From Dermabacter vaginalis (GTDB lineage Bacteria; Actinomycetota; Actinomycetes; Actinomycetales; Dermabacteraceae): 64,000 nucleotides of DNA. Shown piece after piece: positions 16,985 through 25,646 of this stretch. The stretch lies in assembly GCF_001678905.1 (NCBI RefSeq), contig NZ_CP012117.1:1364001-1428000 (forward strand). Reading direction: 5' to 3'. A program made the position numbers and the translations under genes. The notes beneath the pieces were generated by a model, which saw only the letters and a list, made by a program, of their open reading frames with translations, did no database searches and was not told the DNA's origin. The stretch's first letter is position 1. Each line of letters opens with the position of its first letter.

Positions 16985-17588
16985 TCGAGTACCCTCCTCG
17001 AATTCCATAGAGGTTGTGGGGGTTTGCCCCCGAGCGTTTGGCTCGAGGCAGGCCCCCACTTCTGTGTGTCAGGGCTTCTTCTGCTTCACCTCTTGCTTCC
17101 CTACCACGCCTCTGTTCCCTTTTCTTCTGTCCCTCTCTTCCCTCCTATCCGGATTGAGGGCAGTCAAACTTCGTTAGTTCGCGTGGTGGTTTTACGCCGG
17201 CAGTCCGACGGTCGCTGGGCTTTCATGTATGGGCGCCTCGCGCCACGAAACCGGCCACACGTCCAGAAGAAGCGCAGCCATTTCACACGCACCACAGCAA
17301 ATGAACTCAGGTCTGCCCGAGCATCCACGTGTACTTTTCTACTCCCTATCCCACCAGAAGAGAGTTCGTCGCCCCCTGCCCTGAGCGCCCCACGCTTTAC
17401 ACAAGCACAGCGCTCAACCGGAAAATCGGATCCCCCAGCCAACGGCAAGAAGTCTCGCATTATTGCGTTAGAGCGCCCAAATCAATCACGTATCCCAAGT
17501 CTAGGCCCGCCGCCGTGCTTCTAGACGCCAGCGCGAGACCTCAAATCGCCCGAATGGGGTGGCGTCAATTCACTGACAGCGCTCGGAA
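16985..17588. other. Non-coding stretch after qcrB with pyrimidine-rich tract
   Basis: After the qcrB terminator, 17060-17155 is strongly pyrimidine-biased on the + strand (runs of CTTCTGCTTC, CCCTTTTCTTCTG type). The rest has only short frames with no recognisable protein. It forms the left flank of the ArsR-MFS cassette and looks like decayed or imported DNA. Confidence 0.5.
17016..17059 (+). terminator. Nested stem-loop after qcrB
   Basis: GTGGGGG (17016-17022) pairs with CCCCCAC (17053-17059), enclosing the hairpin CGAGC-GTTTG-GCTCG (17031-17045). Alternatively GGGGG pairs with CCCCC at 17027-17031. A pyrimidine-rich, T-containing tract follows. Probable end of the ctaE-qcrCAB transcript; the lack of a pure T-run lowers confidence. 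Confidence 0.55.
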
Positions 17589-17635
17589 TCGTGCAGTGAT
17601 TCCTGTACGATATTCGTGCAGCAATTCTTGCACGA
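17589..17635. promoter_or_regulatory. Two tandem palindromic operators upstream of the ArsR-type gene
   Basis: Site 1 is TCGTGCA-N8-TGTACGA (17589-17610, one mismatch). Site 2 is TCGTGCA-N8-TGCACGA (17614-17635, perfect). They start 25 bp apart, and site 2 ends 5 bp before the SD. The 7-8-7 geometry fits a dimeric winged-helix repressor, so autoregulation of the arsR-MFS operon is the natural reading. TACGAT (17606-17611) within site 1 may be the -10. Confidence 0.7.
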
Positions 17636-17649
17636 TTCATGGAGGTACG

Positions 17650-17976
17650 ATGACACCCCGCAAATATCACCACCCGAATCCTGACGAAATCAGTTTGCCT
17701 AGGGTGCTTGCCGCCCTGAGCGACCCTACGCGGTTGGAAATGATCTGCCGCCTGGCCGACGGTCAAGAACATGACAGCCTCGAGCTCGCGGACGACCTCC
17801 CCCGTTCGACACTGACGTACCACACGCGCATGCTGCGAGAAGCAGGAATGACGTGGACGAGGAGCGAGGGCCGCGCATGCCTAATCCGGTTACGGCGCGA
17901 GGATCTAGATGAGCTGTTCCCAGGGGTTCTCGCGGCAGTACTCGCAAGCGCAGACTCCAGGGAGGCACAGGAATGA
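17650..17976 (+). CDS. ArsR-family winged-HTH transcriptional regulator
   Basis: A 108-aa protein with LPRVLAALSDPTRLEMICRL, the classic ArsR entry helix, then DDLPRSTLTYHTRMLREAGM as recognition helix and wing. No cysteine-rich metal motif (CxC) is present, so the signal is probably organic or redox rather than arsenic. ATG 17650 has GGAGG 5 nt upstream. The TGA overlaps the MFS start (ATGA), so the two genes form a regulator-exporter operon under the two palindromes just upstream. Codon use is less GC-biased than in neighbouring genes, suggesting acquisition. Confidence 0.88.
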   Translation: MTPRKYHHPNPDEISLPRVLAALSDPTRLEMICRLADGQEHDSLELADDLPRSTLTYHTRMLREAGMTWTRSEGRACLIRLRREDLDELFPGVLAAVLASADSREAQE

Positions 17977-19118
17977 TGCGTCGACTGTGGCCATTCGTGT
18001 TGGGCAGCGTCGCCCTCGGCTTAGACGCCTATGTTGTGGCGGGACTTCTACCCGACGTCGCATCTTCATTGGGAACTAGGGAAGCCGATGTTGGGTTAAG
18101 CGTTGCGGCATTCACGGGTTCTTACGCAGTCTCGGGCCCCTTGCTTGCGGGACGCGCTGGGCAGCGGTCACGACGCAGTTTGGTTACAGCCTTGCTGGTA
18201 TTCACGGTAGCGAACCTGACCACGGCACTGTCACCAACGATTGAGGTCTTCCTGGCCACTCGTATAGTCGCTGGCGCAGCAGCAGGCGTGTATTCGCCAC
18301 TGTCGTCCGCGGTAGCCTCAGAGGTTGTCGATCAAAAGCGTCGAGGCCGTGCGGTGGCTTTGGTCCTTGCCGGTCTGGCAGTCGGTACCGTGTTCGGCGT
18401 GCCCATCGGACTTCTCCTGGCCCGACTGTGGGGGTGGCGCGCGGCGATACTATTGATCGTGATGATTGGCTGCGCTGCACTAGCAGGCATAACGCTGCGC
18501 GGCGGCGAACTACCGTCAATTCCTGCGTCTAGCGCTGCTGACCGACTGCGATCCATCACAAGCCCACGCAATCTCCTCACGATTTCAGTAACTCTTCTCA
18601 CCGCAGTGGCGTCCTTGGGACTCTACACCTACCTGACCGTCGTGTTATCCGCCGGAAGCCTAGCGTCGCATCAGAGCCTGGGGATTTGGGTCTGGGGACT
18701 CGGTGGGGCGCTCGGAGCACTAGGCATCGGACGGCTCGTGGACAGGTGTGACCCCTTGCGCTTGAGCGCTGTCATCCTCGCCGGCCTGACATGCGCGCTG
18801 ATCGGCATGACTCAGGGGCATCTGCCAGGGGTCACCGTGGTGAGCCTGTTCATTTGGGGGCTGTGTGGTTGGTCATCCCTCGCGCCCCAGCAGCATGTGC
18901 TCCTGCAGGCGAATACAGCAGATGGTGCTACGGCCGTGGCTGCTAACGCATCAGCCAACTACCTAGGATCGGCACTAGGGGCGACTCTTGGCTCGCTGTT
19001 GGTGGCTGCGCACGTGGCGCCGGACGTGCTATGCGGTTCCGCAGCGGGTGTTGCCGCACTCGCACTGCTCTGTCAGATTGTTCGACAACGGGTGGGGTTC
19101 CAAAGCGTAGACGTGTAA
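17973..19118 (+). CDS. MFS transporter (DHA1-type, probable drug/metabolite exporter)
   Basis: A 381-aa protein with about 12 hydrophobic helices. Motif A-like GPLLAGRAGQRSRR lies between TM2 and TM3, motif B-like ATRIVAGAAAGVY in TM4, and the antiporter motif C-like GVPIGLLLA in TM5, so a proton-drug antiporter is likely. It resembles AraJ/chloramphenicol-efflux-type DHA1 members; substrate unknown. ATG 17973 overlaps the arsR stop. Codons such as TTA, CTA and ATA are commoner than in the flanking respiratory genes. Regulated with the ArsR gene. Confidence 0.87.
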   Translation: MMRRLWPFVLGSVALGLDAYVVAGLLPDVASSLGTREADVGLSVAAFTGSYAVSGPLLAGRAGQRSRRSLVTALLVFTVANLTTALSPTIEVFLATRIVAGAAAGVYSPLSSAVASEVVDQKRRGRAVALVLAGLAVGTVFGVPIGLLLARLWGWRAAILLIVMIGCAALAGITLRGGELPSIPASSAADRLRSITSPRNLLTISVTLLTAVASLGLYTYLTVVLSAGSLASHQSLGIWVWGLGGALGALGIGRLVDRCDPLRLSAVILAGLTCALIGMTQGHLPGVTVVSLFIWGLCGWSSLAPQQHVLLQANTADGATAVAANASANYLGSALGATLGSLLVAAHVAPDVLCGSAAGVAALALLCQIVRQRVGFQSVDV

Positions 19119-19693
19119 CCCTACACGTCTTCAAGCCGCTCCATCACTTCTCGATTCAACAGCCCTGGCTCTACTAGGACTCGCCCAGCGTCCAGGCTCC
19201 CCCAACAACTGCCAGGGAGCCTGGCCGACAGCGAAGCGCTAGCGCACCACTCGCGCCTAAGGCAGTCCAAGTGGAACCGCAGCTGACGCCCCACCAACAC
19301 TCGCGGCACGGCGGCGACAGACCTGCAAAGCTGGGGGCGTGACGCACGCGCATTCGGGTCATGGCGAACCAAGCCCAATCAACAATCGGACCTTTCCACA
19401 AGAATCCAGCCAGTATGTGGCAAGGGTTACGCTCGTACCGCAATAGCAAGGATAAGTAGCGCGATGGTGTCGTGGGCGGATTGCACAATTCCCAATCTCC
19501 GAAATCAACGCCATCCACGCTAGCCCGGCCACTCCACCTTGCGTCCAACCACCTATCGGCGATCTCGGCCACGAGCCGTCGCGGTGTTCGCGATACACAG
19601 CAAAGTGCCCGGCGGACTCTTGCGAGCCAACCGGGCCTTCACTATGGAGCAGATGCCTGCGCCCTGTTTCAGGAGCGCCTAGGAGCCTTACTC
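19119..19693. other. Gene-free stretch, possible decayed sequence
   Basis: No confident gene. On the minus strand the reading that stops at 19121 ends EPGLLNREVMERLEDV, which looks protein-like. Upstream, coding-like pieces fall in different frames with stops between them, as expected of a degraded gene, but I cannot name a family. It forms the right flank of the ArsR-MFS cassette, between that cassette and ctaF. Confidence 0.4.
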
Positions 19694-20110
19694 TCAGTGG
19701 TTGTTGTGCCCCACGGAGTAGGCCATCACCCACATGACGACGCCAATCATGCCAATCACGATTCCGAGCGCGGTGATCCAGTGGGCGATCGGGAACCCGC
19801 CGAACGCGAGGGAAGCTCCGACTGCACACACGAGGGGTGCCCAGCTGTATGGGGCGAAGATGCCCTTGTGGCCAGCCTCTTCGTGAACCTCAGCATCGTC
19901 GTCGTCCTGGGCGCCGCCGCCGAAGCGGCGTTCGTTCATCCACACGTAGATGGCGATCATCCAGCACATCGCCGCGAGGGCAAAGAGTGCGGGAACACCG
20001 ACCCATTCGATCCCGCCGGGATCGACATTGAGGGTGAGGAGGGTGTAAACGACGCCGACGACGGTCACGAAACAACCGATGAGGGCGAAGATGATGACGT
20101 TGGTGCGCAT
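19694..20110 (-). CDS. ctaF: Cytochrome c oxidase subunit IV (actinobacterial CtaF)
   Basis: A 138-aa protein with four membrane helices: IIFALIGCFVTVVGVVYTLL, ALFALAAMCWMIAIYVW, PLVCAVGASLAFGGFPI and ITALGIVIGMIGVVMWVMAY. The acidic loop after YVWMNERRFGGGAQDDDDAE and the motif APYSWAPL are typical of CtaF. It follows ctaD after 2 bp and is last in the ctaC-ctaD-ctaF operon. Small accessory subunit of aa3 oxidase. Confidence 0.92.
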   Translation of the reverse strand: MRTNVIIFALIGCFVTVVGVVYTLLTLNVDPGGIEWVGVPALFALAAMCWMIAIYVWMNERRFGGGAQDDDDAEVHEEAGHKGIFAPYSWAPLVCAVGASLAFGGFPIAHWITALGIVIGMIGVVMWVMAYSVGHNNH

Positions 20111-20112
20111 TC

Positions 20113-21825
20113 TTACTTACCTCCGTGGGCGCTAGCGAGTGTTGCCTCGTCGCGATTGACGTGAACCTGATCGACAGCGGCAACTTCGGGGAACTTCTGG
20201 TCGAAAGCCGGGCGTTCCGAGCGGATGCGCGGTAGTTCGGCGAAGTTGTGGCGCGGCGGCGGGCACGAGGTGGCCCACTCGAGGGAGGCGCCGTAGCCCC
20301 ACGGATCGTTGACGGTGACCTTCTTGCCCTTCGTGTGGGTAAGCACAACGTTGAGGATGAACGGGAGGGTCGAGGCGCCAAGGATGAACGCACCAATCGT
20401 GGAGAACTGGTTCATCCACTGGAAGCCGTCCTCAGAGAGGTAGTTCATGTAGCGGCGCGGAGCACCTTCGACACCCATGAAGTGCTGGATAAGGAAGGTC
20501 ATGTGGAAGCCTACGAGAAGAAGCCAGAAGTGGATCTTCGCGAGGTCTTCACGGAGCTTGTATCCGAACATCTTGGGCCACCAGAAGTAGAAGCCCGCGA
20601 ACATTTCGAAGGCAACCGTGCCGAAGATGACGTAGTGGAAGTGGGCGACAACGAAGTAGGTGTCGCTCAGGTGGAAGTCGAGCACCGGGGTCGACAGGAT
20701 CACGCCGGTGAGGCCACCAAAGAGGAAGGTGGTCATGAAGCCAAGCGTGAAGAGCATCGGTGATTCGAAGGTGATGGACCCGCGCCACATGGTGCCCACC
20801 CAGTTGAAGAACTTCACACCCGTGGGCACGGCGATCATCATCGTCATGAACGAGAAGAAGTCGAGCATGACGGCGCCGGTCGTGAACATATGGTGGGCCC
20901 ACACTGTCACGGAGAGGGCGGCGATCGAAATGGTCGCGTAGACCAGGGTCTTGTAGCCGAAGATGGGCTTGCGGCTGAAGACGGGGATGATCTCCGAGGC
21001 AATGCCGAAGAACGGGAGTGCGAGCACGTACACCTCGGGGTGGCCGAAGAACCAGAAGAGGTGCTGCCAGAGGATCGGCCCGCCGTTCGCGGGGTCGAAG
21101 ATGTTCGCGTCGAGCACGCGGTCGGCGCCGAGGGCGAAGAGCGCGGCGGCGAGCGGCGGGAAGACCATGAGGATGAGAATCGACGTGATGAGGATGTTCC
21201 ACGTGAAGATCGGCATGCGGAACATGGTCATGCCGGGCATACGCATCGTGATGATAGTGGTGATGAAGTTGACGGCGCCGAGGATGGTGCCGAAGCCCTG
21301 CATGCACAAACCGAAGGCCCACAGGTCACCGCCGAGGCCCGGCGTAAAGGTGGTGTCAGAAAGGGGCGCGTAGGCGAACCAACCAAAGGAAGCCGCACCC
21401 TGGGGGGTGAGGAAGCCCGCGCACGCAATGAGGGCACCGAAAGCGGTGAGCCAGTAGGAGAACATGTTCAGGCGTGGGAACGCCATGTCGACAGCACCGA
21501 TCTGCAGCGGCAGAAGGTAGTTCGCGAATCCCGCGAACAGAGGCGTGCCGAACATAAGAAGCATGATCGTGCCGTGCATCGTGAAGAGCTGGTTGTACTG
21601 GCCCTTCGACACGACAACCTGTAGACCGGGCTCCCACAGTTCAGCGCGGATGAGAAGCGCAAGCACGCCGCCAAAGCAGAAGAAGAAAAAGGCGGTTGCC
21701 ATGTACATGATGCCGATCGTCTTGTGATCGGTCGTGGTGAGGAGCTTGAAGAACTGGTTACCCTTCTTCGTCTCAGGCTGTGCCGGGGCGAAGCGGCGCG
21801 TGGTTTCTGTGGTAGTAGTGCTCAC
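20113..21825 (-). CDS. ctaD: Cytochrome c oxidase subunit I
   Basis: A 570-aa catalytic heme-copper subunit. Seen are [22 protein letters not shown]-like helix II with a heme a histidine, [14 protein letters not shown] (CuB His and cross-linked Tyr), [11 protein letters not shown] (CuB histidine pair), and [11 protein letters not shown] (heme ligands). Length is normal. ATG 21825 overlaps the ctaC TGA by 4 bp (ATGA), implying translational coupling. Works with QcrABC in the bc1-aa3 supercomplex. Confidence 0.96.
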   Translation of the reverse strand: MSTTTTETTRRFAPAQPETKKGNQFFKLLTTTDHKTIGIMYMATAFFFFCFGGVLALLIRAELWEPGLQVVVSKGQYNQLFTMHGTIMLLMFGTPLFAGFANYLLPLQIGAVDMAFPRLNMFSYWLTAFGALIACAGFLTPQGAASFGWFAYAPLSDTTFTPGLGGDLWAFGLCMQGFGTILGAVNFITTIITMRMPGMTMFRMPIFTWNILITSILILMVFPPLAAALFALGADRVLDANIFDPANGGPILWQHLFWFFGHPEVYVLALPFFGIASEIIPVFSRKPIFGYKTLVYATISIAALSVTVWAHHMFTTGAVMLDFFSFMTMMIAVPTGVKFFNWVGTMWRGSITFESPMLFTLGFMTTFLFGGLTGVILSTPVLDFHLSDTYFVVAHFHYVIFGTVAFEMFAGFYFWWPKMFGYKLREDLAKIHFWLLLVGFHMTFLIQHFMGVEGAPRRYMNYLSEDGFQWMNQFSTIGAFILGASTLPFILNVVLTHTKGKKVTVNDPWGYGASLEWATSCPPPRHNFAELPRIRSERPAFDQKFPEVAAVDQVHVNRDEATLASAHGGK

Positions 21826-22730
21826 TTTTTGGCATCCTCACGACGGTTTTCGATGCGGCGGTCGGAATCGTCCTTCATATTCCAGGACTTTTGGAGGCGG
21901 TTGAGGTCGTTCGAAAGCTGCCCCTCATTGCCCTTGGCACGCAGCTCTTCCATGTGCTTGTCGAATTCTTCCTTCGACACGACCTTGACGTTGAACAGCA
22001 TGTCAGAGTGGTACTCACCGCACAGTTCGGCGCACTTGCCCGCATAGGTGCCTTCAATTTGCGGCGTGACCTGGAACGCGGTGGTGTGGCCGGGAATCAT
22101 GTCTTTCTTGTACAGGAAGTCCACGACCCAGAAAGAGTGGATGACGTCGCGGGAGTCCAGCTGGAACTCGACGGTCTCACCGACGGGGAGATAGAGAGTC
22201 GGGAGATCTTCGGCTGCGCCTTCTTCGCCGGTGCGGAACGACTGGACACCCGGATCTTCGTGGACATCGGCGTCAACGTAGTTGAAGTCCCAGCTCCACT
22301 GCTTGGCAACGACGTTGACCGTGACATCGGGGTTCGGATCGAGACGCTCGATTTCGGAGATATCCCGCTGCGTGAAGTAGAAGAGGGTCATGATCATGAT
22401 GACCGGAATCAGCGTGAAGGTCAGTTCGATCGGCACGTGGTAGCGCAGCTGAACGGGGAAACCCTTGTCGTTCTTCTTGCGGCGGTAGGCGATCGCACAC
22501 CAGAAAATGAGGCCCCACACAAGGAGACCGACGGCGAGGAGGGTAATCCACGAACCGGTCCACATCGTGATGATGCGGTCTGTCTGGTTCGTGATCTGGT
22601 GGGTGGTGTCACCAGGGAGGAATCCTCGCTGCTGCTCTTCCGTGCAGCCCACGAGAGCAAGCGCCGTAAGGGCGAAAGCGGCGATGGCCTTCGGCATCCG
22701 GCGACTGCGTTCCGGGGTTTGGGGGATCAC
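21822..22730 (-). CDS. ctaC: Cytochrome c oxidase subunit II (lipoprotein)
   Basis: A 302-aa CuA subunit. It has a signal peptide with lipobox ALVGC near residue 30, two membrane helices (about residues 57-80 and 100-122), the CuA ligands in [16 protein letters not shown] (Cys-x3-Cys, His, Met), and [19 protein letters not shown]. The start is GTG 22730, with GGAAGG 7 nt upstream, rather than ATG 22697. The GTG overlaps the TGA of a 69-codon upstream frame. First clear gene of the ctaC-ctaD-ctaF operon. Confidence 0.95.
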   Translation of the reverse strand: MIPQTPERSRRMPKAIAAFALTALALVGCTEEQQRGFLPGDTTHQITNQTDRIITMWTGSWITLLAVGLLVWGLIFWCAIAYRRKKNDKGFPVQLRYHVPIELTFTLIPVIMIMTLFYFTQRDISEIERLDPNPDVTVNVVAKQWSWDFNYVDADVHEDPGVQSFRTGEEGAAEDLPTLYLPVGETVEFQLDSRDVIHSFWVVDFLYKKDMIPGHTTAFQVTPQIEGTYAGKCAELCGEYHSDMLFNVKVVSKEEFDKHMEELRAKGNEGQLSNDLNRLQKSWNMKDDSDRRIENRREDAKK

Positions 22731-22936
22731 AGGCTGACCTTCCGTGTATCGCGTGGCGAATCGGCTGCGGGGAGATTCGCGCTCGATTGTGCTGTTATTT
22801 CGGGCTCTTCCCTCCCGGCTGGCACGGGGCGCACGCCTGGATCGGGACGAGAGTCCTTAGTCATCATACGCGACTCGCCACTAAATGTGGCCTTCACAGC
22901 CGCTTTTCGCGGATTCGGTGAGGTTTGCTCAGTCAC
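22727..22936 (-). CDS. Possible small protein coupled to ctaC
   Basis: A 69-codon frame starting MTEQTSPNPRKAAVKATFSG, rich in Pro, Ser, Arg and Glu, with no domain or membrane segment that I recognise. Its TGA overlaps the ctaC start as GTGA, the same coupling pattern used by real pairs in this window. TATAAA about 20 nt upstream of its GTG could be a -10 for the operon. It has no strong SD, so it may be untranslated 5' UTR. Confidence 0.3.
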   Translation of the reverse strand: MTEQTSPNPRKAAVKATFSGESRMMTKDSRPDPGVRPVPAGREEPEITAQSSANLPAADSPRDTRKVSL

Positions 22937-23066
22937 GTTTATGCCGGTAGGGGCGTTTATATCGGGGTTCGGGGTCGGCGGCGGGGTCCGACGGCTGCGT
23001 ACTTAAAGGATGAGTGGGCCACCGCATGTGCGGCAGCCCACTCGTGTGACTCAAAAAGGACTGTGC

Positions 23067-23423
23067 TCAGGCGAAGGAATCTCCGCATGCGCACGAGCTC
23101 GAAGCGTTGGGGTTGTCAATCGTGAATCCCTGCTTTTCGATCGTGTCGGAGAAGTCGATCGTCGCGCCGGAGAGGAACGGGATCGAGTTCTTGTCCACAA
23201 CGACCTCTACCCCGCTGAAGTCCACGGTCGCATCTCCTTCGAGCAGGCGCTCGTCGAAGTAGAGCTGGTAGATGAGCCCCGAGCAGCCGCCGGGCTGCAC
23301 GGCAATGCGAAGGCGCAGGTCATCGCGGCCCTCTTGCGCGAGCAGCTGCTTGACCTTATCGGCGGCCACCTGGGTGAGGGTCACGCCGTGGGCGGGAGCC
23401 GTCTGTGTTTCGGTCGTAGTCAT
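23067..23423 (-). CDS. erpA: Iron-sulfur cluster insertion protein (HesB/IscA/ErpA family)
   Basis: A 118-aa A-type carrier that delivers Fe-S clusters to target proteins. The three conserved cysteines are present: one in QPGGCSGLIYQL (about residue 47) and CxC in SSSCACGDSF at the C-terminus. ATG 23423 has CGGAGG 5 nt upstream. It stands behind the cytochrome oxidase operon on the same strand, as in other actinobacteria; Rieske maturation is a likely use. A perfect 17-bp palindrome sits about 25 bp upstream of the start. Confidence 0.93.
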   Translation of the reverse strand: MTTTETQTAPAHGVTLTQVAADKVKQLLAQEGRDDLRLRIAVQPGGCSGLIYQLYFDERLLEGDATVDFSGVEVVVDKNSIPFLSGATIDFSDTIEKQGFTIDNPNASSSCACGDSFA

Positions 23424-23447
23424 GGTTCCTCCGTTAAGTCCGGGTAG

Positions 23448-23464
23448 GTGACGCTTAACGTCAC
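23448..23464. promoter_or_regulatory. Perfect palindrome GTGACG-N5-CGTCAC upstream of erpA
   Basis: GTGACGCTTAACGTCAC gives 6-bp arms and a 5-bp spacer. It abuts a possible minus-strand -10 TACAGT (about 23464-23469), so a bound protein would cover the transcription start. It has the geometry of a dimeric repressor site. The cognate regulator is unknown. Confidence 0.5.
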
Positions 23465-23524
23465 TGTACGCGGGCCCACCTCACGCGGTCTATGACGCGT
23501 GGGCATTCCCTCGTCACGTGTGAC

Positions 23525-24898
23525 TTAGGCGGTTTCCTTCGGGTCGAGCTCGGCAGCGCCGAGCAGGATGAGCGCTTCGGCGACGCATACGCGCTCGAAG
23601 TCGCCGAGGTGGAGCGATTCGTCGACGCCGTGTGCGCGCGAATCCGGGTCTTCGACGCCGGTGACGAGCACGTCGGCCTTCGGGAACAGCTCGAGCAGAT
23701 CCGAGATGAACGGGATCGAGCCGCCGAGCCCGGTATCCACGGGCTCAACTCCCCACGAGTTATGGAACGCGCGGCGCGCAAGATCCATTCCCTCGCTGCT
23801 CGCGGGTGCGAGGAACGGCTTGCCCGCGTCAACGGGGGTGAAGGTGACCTTGGCCGCAGCGGGAGTGTGGGCCTCAACGTGCTTTTTGAGCACTTCGGTC
23901 GCGTGTGCCGGGTCTTCGCCCGGGGCGATGCGAACGCTCACCTTGGCGCGGGCTTTCGACACGAGGGTGTTGGAGGCCTGCTGCACGGGCGGCGCATCAA
24001 TGCCGATGACCGAGATCGCGGGCTTGGTCCACAGGCGCGACGTGATCGAGCCGTCACCCGCAAGCGGCAGCCCTTCGGGAACGCCGGCGTCGCGGCGGAA
24101 GTCCGCTTCCTCCATGTCGACCTTGGGGGCTTCGGCAACGTGAAGTCCCTCAACGGCAATGGTGCCGTCCTCGTTGTGGAAGGTGGTGAGGATGCGCGAG
24201 AGCTGCGTGAGCGCATCGAGCACCGGCCCGCCGAACATGCCCGAGTGCACAGAGTAGTCGAGAACCTGGACGTCGAGCTCGAAGGCGACAACGCCGCGCA
24301 GGCTCGTCGTGAGGGCGGGGCGGCCAACGGCCCAGTTCGAGGAGTCGGCCACAACGATGATGTCGCTGCGCATCAGGTCCTGGTGCTTTTCGAGGAATGG
24401 GCGGAAGGTCTCGCTGCCGTATTCCTCTTCACCTTCGACGAACACGACGATGCCCACGCCGGATTCTTCGAGTTCCTCTTTAAGGGCGCGAAGCGCGGTC
24501 ACGTGCGCCATAACGCCGGCCTTGTCGTCGGCAGCTCCGCGGCCATACAGGCGGCCGTTTCGCTCGGTGGCCTCGAACGGCGGGGTGGTCCACTCGGATT
24601 CGTCGCCAACGGGCTGCACGTCGTGGTGGGCGTACAGCATCACGGTCGGCTTTCCGGGCTTCGCTGGGCGGCGGGCAAGAACCGCGGGGGCGCCACCGTC
24701 AACGGACTCGATGCTCACTTCGGGCATGCCCGCATCTTCGAGGAGCGACGCCACCTTCTCGGCGCTCGCCTGCACGTGCGATTGATCGTAGCCATCGAAG
24801 GCAATCGAGGGGATCGCTACGAGCGCGGTGAGATCCTCGAGTGCTTGGGGTTGAAGGGCTTTGACCTTGTCATTGATGGCGTCGACGCTGAGCGACAT
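23525..24898 (-). CDS. M20-family dipeptidase (PepV/CNDP-like metallopeptidase)
   Basis: A 457-aa cytoplasmic zinc dipeptidase. Zinc ligands are visible in VMLYAHHDVQPVG (His, Asp), GRGAADDKAGV (bridging Asp), VEGEEEYGSE (Glu base + Glu ligand) and a C-terminal His in RAHGVDESLHL. The lid domain runs from about residues 200 to 330. ATG 24898 follows GAAGGAGAAGAGG. TAGTAT at 24928-24933 (minus strand) is a plausible -10. It probably completes breakdown of peptides taken up by the POT and AbgT transporters elsewhere in the window. Confidence 0.9.
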   Translation of the reverse strand: MSLSVDAINDKVKALQPQALEDLTALVAIPSIAFDGYDQSHVQASAEKVASLLEDAGMPEVSIESVDGGAPAVLARRPAKPGKPTVMLYAHHDVQPVGDESEWTTPPFEATERNGRLYGRGAADDKAGVMAHVTALRALKEELEESGVGIVVFVEGEEEYGSETFRPFLEKHQDLMRSDIIVVADSSNWAVGRPALTTSLRGVVAFELDVQVLDYSVHSGMFGGPVLDALTQLSRILTTFHNEDGTIAVEGLHVAEAPKVDMEEADFRRDAGVPEGLPLAGDGSITSRLWTKPAISVIGIDAPPVQQASNTLVSKARAKVSVRIAPGEDPAHATEVLKKHVEAHTPAAAKVTFTPVDAGKPFLAPASSEGMDLARRAFHNSWGVEPVDTGLGGSIPFISDLLELFPKADVLVTGVEDPDSRAHGVDESLHLGDFERVCVAEALILLGAAELDPKETA

Positions 24899-25017
24899 TC
24901 CTCTTCTCCTTCCGCGTGGCGAGCGCGATACTAGCTTTGGCTCCACCGTATCCCCGCAAGCGTCGGAATTCCTCACGAAACTCCGTACCAACCGCGCGAG
25001 TCCGGCCCCCGGGAGAC

Positions 25018-25023
25018 TAAGCT
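25018..25023 (+). promoter_or_regulatory. Candidate -10 (TAAGCT) for leaderless DUF3043 mRNA
   Basis: TAAGCT ends 7 nt before GTG 25031, and no SD is present. The -35 is not convincing. Confidence 0.4.
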
Positions 25024-25030
25024 TGGCCAG

Positions 25031-25630
25031 GTGAATACCGAGACCCCATCCGAGCACTCCCCTAGCCCCACTCGCGCTGAGCACTCCGCGACGACCCCGA
25101 AGAAGGGGCGTCCAACCCGCTCGCGCAAGGAAGCTGTCGCCGCGCGCCGCACGCCTCTCGTGCCGAAGGACCGCAAGGAAGCAAAGCGTCGCTCCAAGCA
25201 GAAAGATCGCGCCGCCGCAAACCGCGAACATCAAGCCCTGCTCGCCGGTGATGAGGCGCACTACCCCGTGCAGCACCGAGGCGCCGATCGCCGCCTCGTG
25301 CGTGACATCGTCGATTCGCGCCACAACGTCGCTGAGTATTTTTTGCCATTCGCGCTTATCGCGATGCTGTTCCCGTTCGCCATGCAGCTCATCGACCCGG
25401 TGAAATTCCAGGTCGTCTCGATCGTGTTCCTCGTCGTGCTGTGGGCGGGCATCCTCGTCGTCGTGATCGATACGTTCCTCTTGCGCCGCAAGATTCGCAA
25501 GGTTCTTACCGAACGCTTCGGCGTGGTCCCCGCCGGCATGGTGTCGTACGGCCTTCTTCGTTCAACGAACATTCGCCCGTGGCGTATGCCTAAGCCGCAG
25601 ATCAAACACGGCGAGGCTCCGCGTCCGTAA
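25031..25630 (+). CDS. DUF3043 family membrane protein
   Basis: A 199-aa actinobacterial protein. It has a highly basic, disordered N-terminus (PKKGRPTRSRKEAVAARRTP then KDRKEAKRRSKQKDRAAAN), the family motif RRLVRDIVDSRHNVAEYFLP, two membrane helices (PFALIAMLFPFAMQLI; VSIVFLVVLWAGILVVVIDTF), and a C-terminal tail. Function unknown. The GTG start has the leaderless -10 described at 25018. It is divergent from the M20 dipeptidase and convergent with aspS, separated from the latter by a strong terminator. Confidence 0.85.
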   Translation: MNTETPSEHSPSPTRAEHSATTPKKGRPTRSRKEAVAARRTPLVPKDRKEAKRRSKQKDRAAANREHQALLAGDEAHYPVQHRGADRRLVRDIVDSRHNVAEYFLPFALIAMLFPFAMQLIDPVKFQVVSIVFLVVLWAGILVVVIDTFLLRRKIRKVLTERFGVVPAGMVSYGLLRSTNIRPWRMPKPQIKHGEAPRP

Positions 25631-25646
25631 GACTTCGTCACACGCG

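Noticed and set aside
17024-17524. 166-codon open frame after qcrB
   Set aside because: No SD, runs through the terminator stem-loop and pyrimidine tract, and composition is not protein-like.
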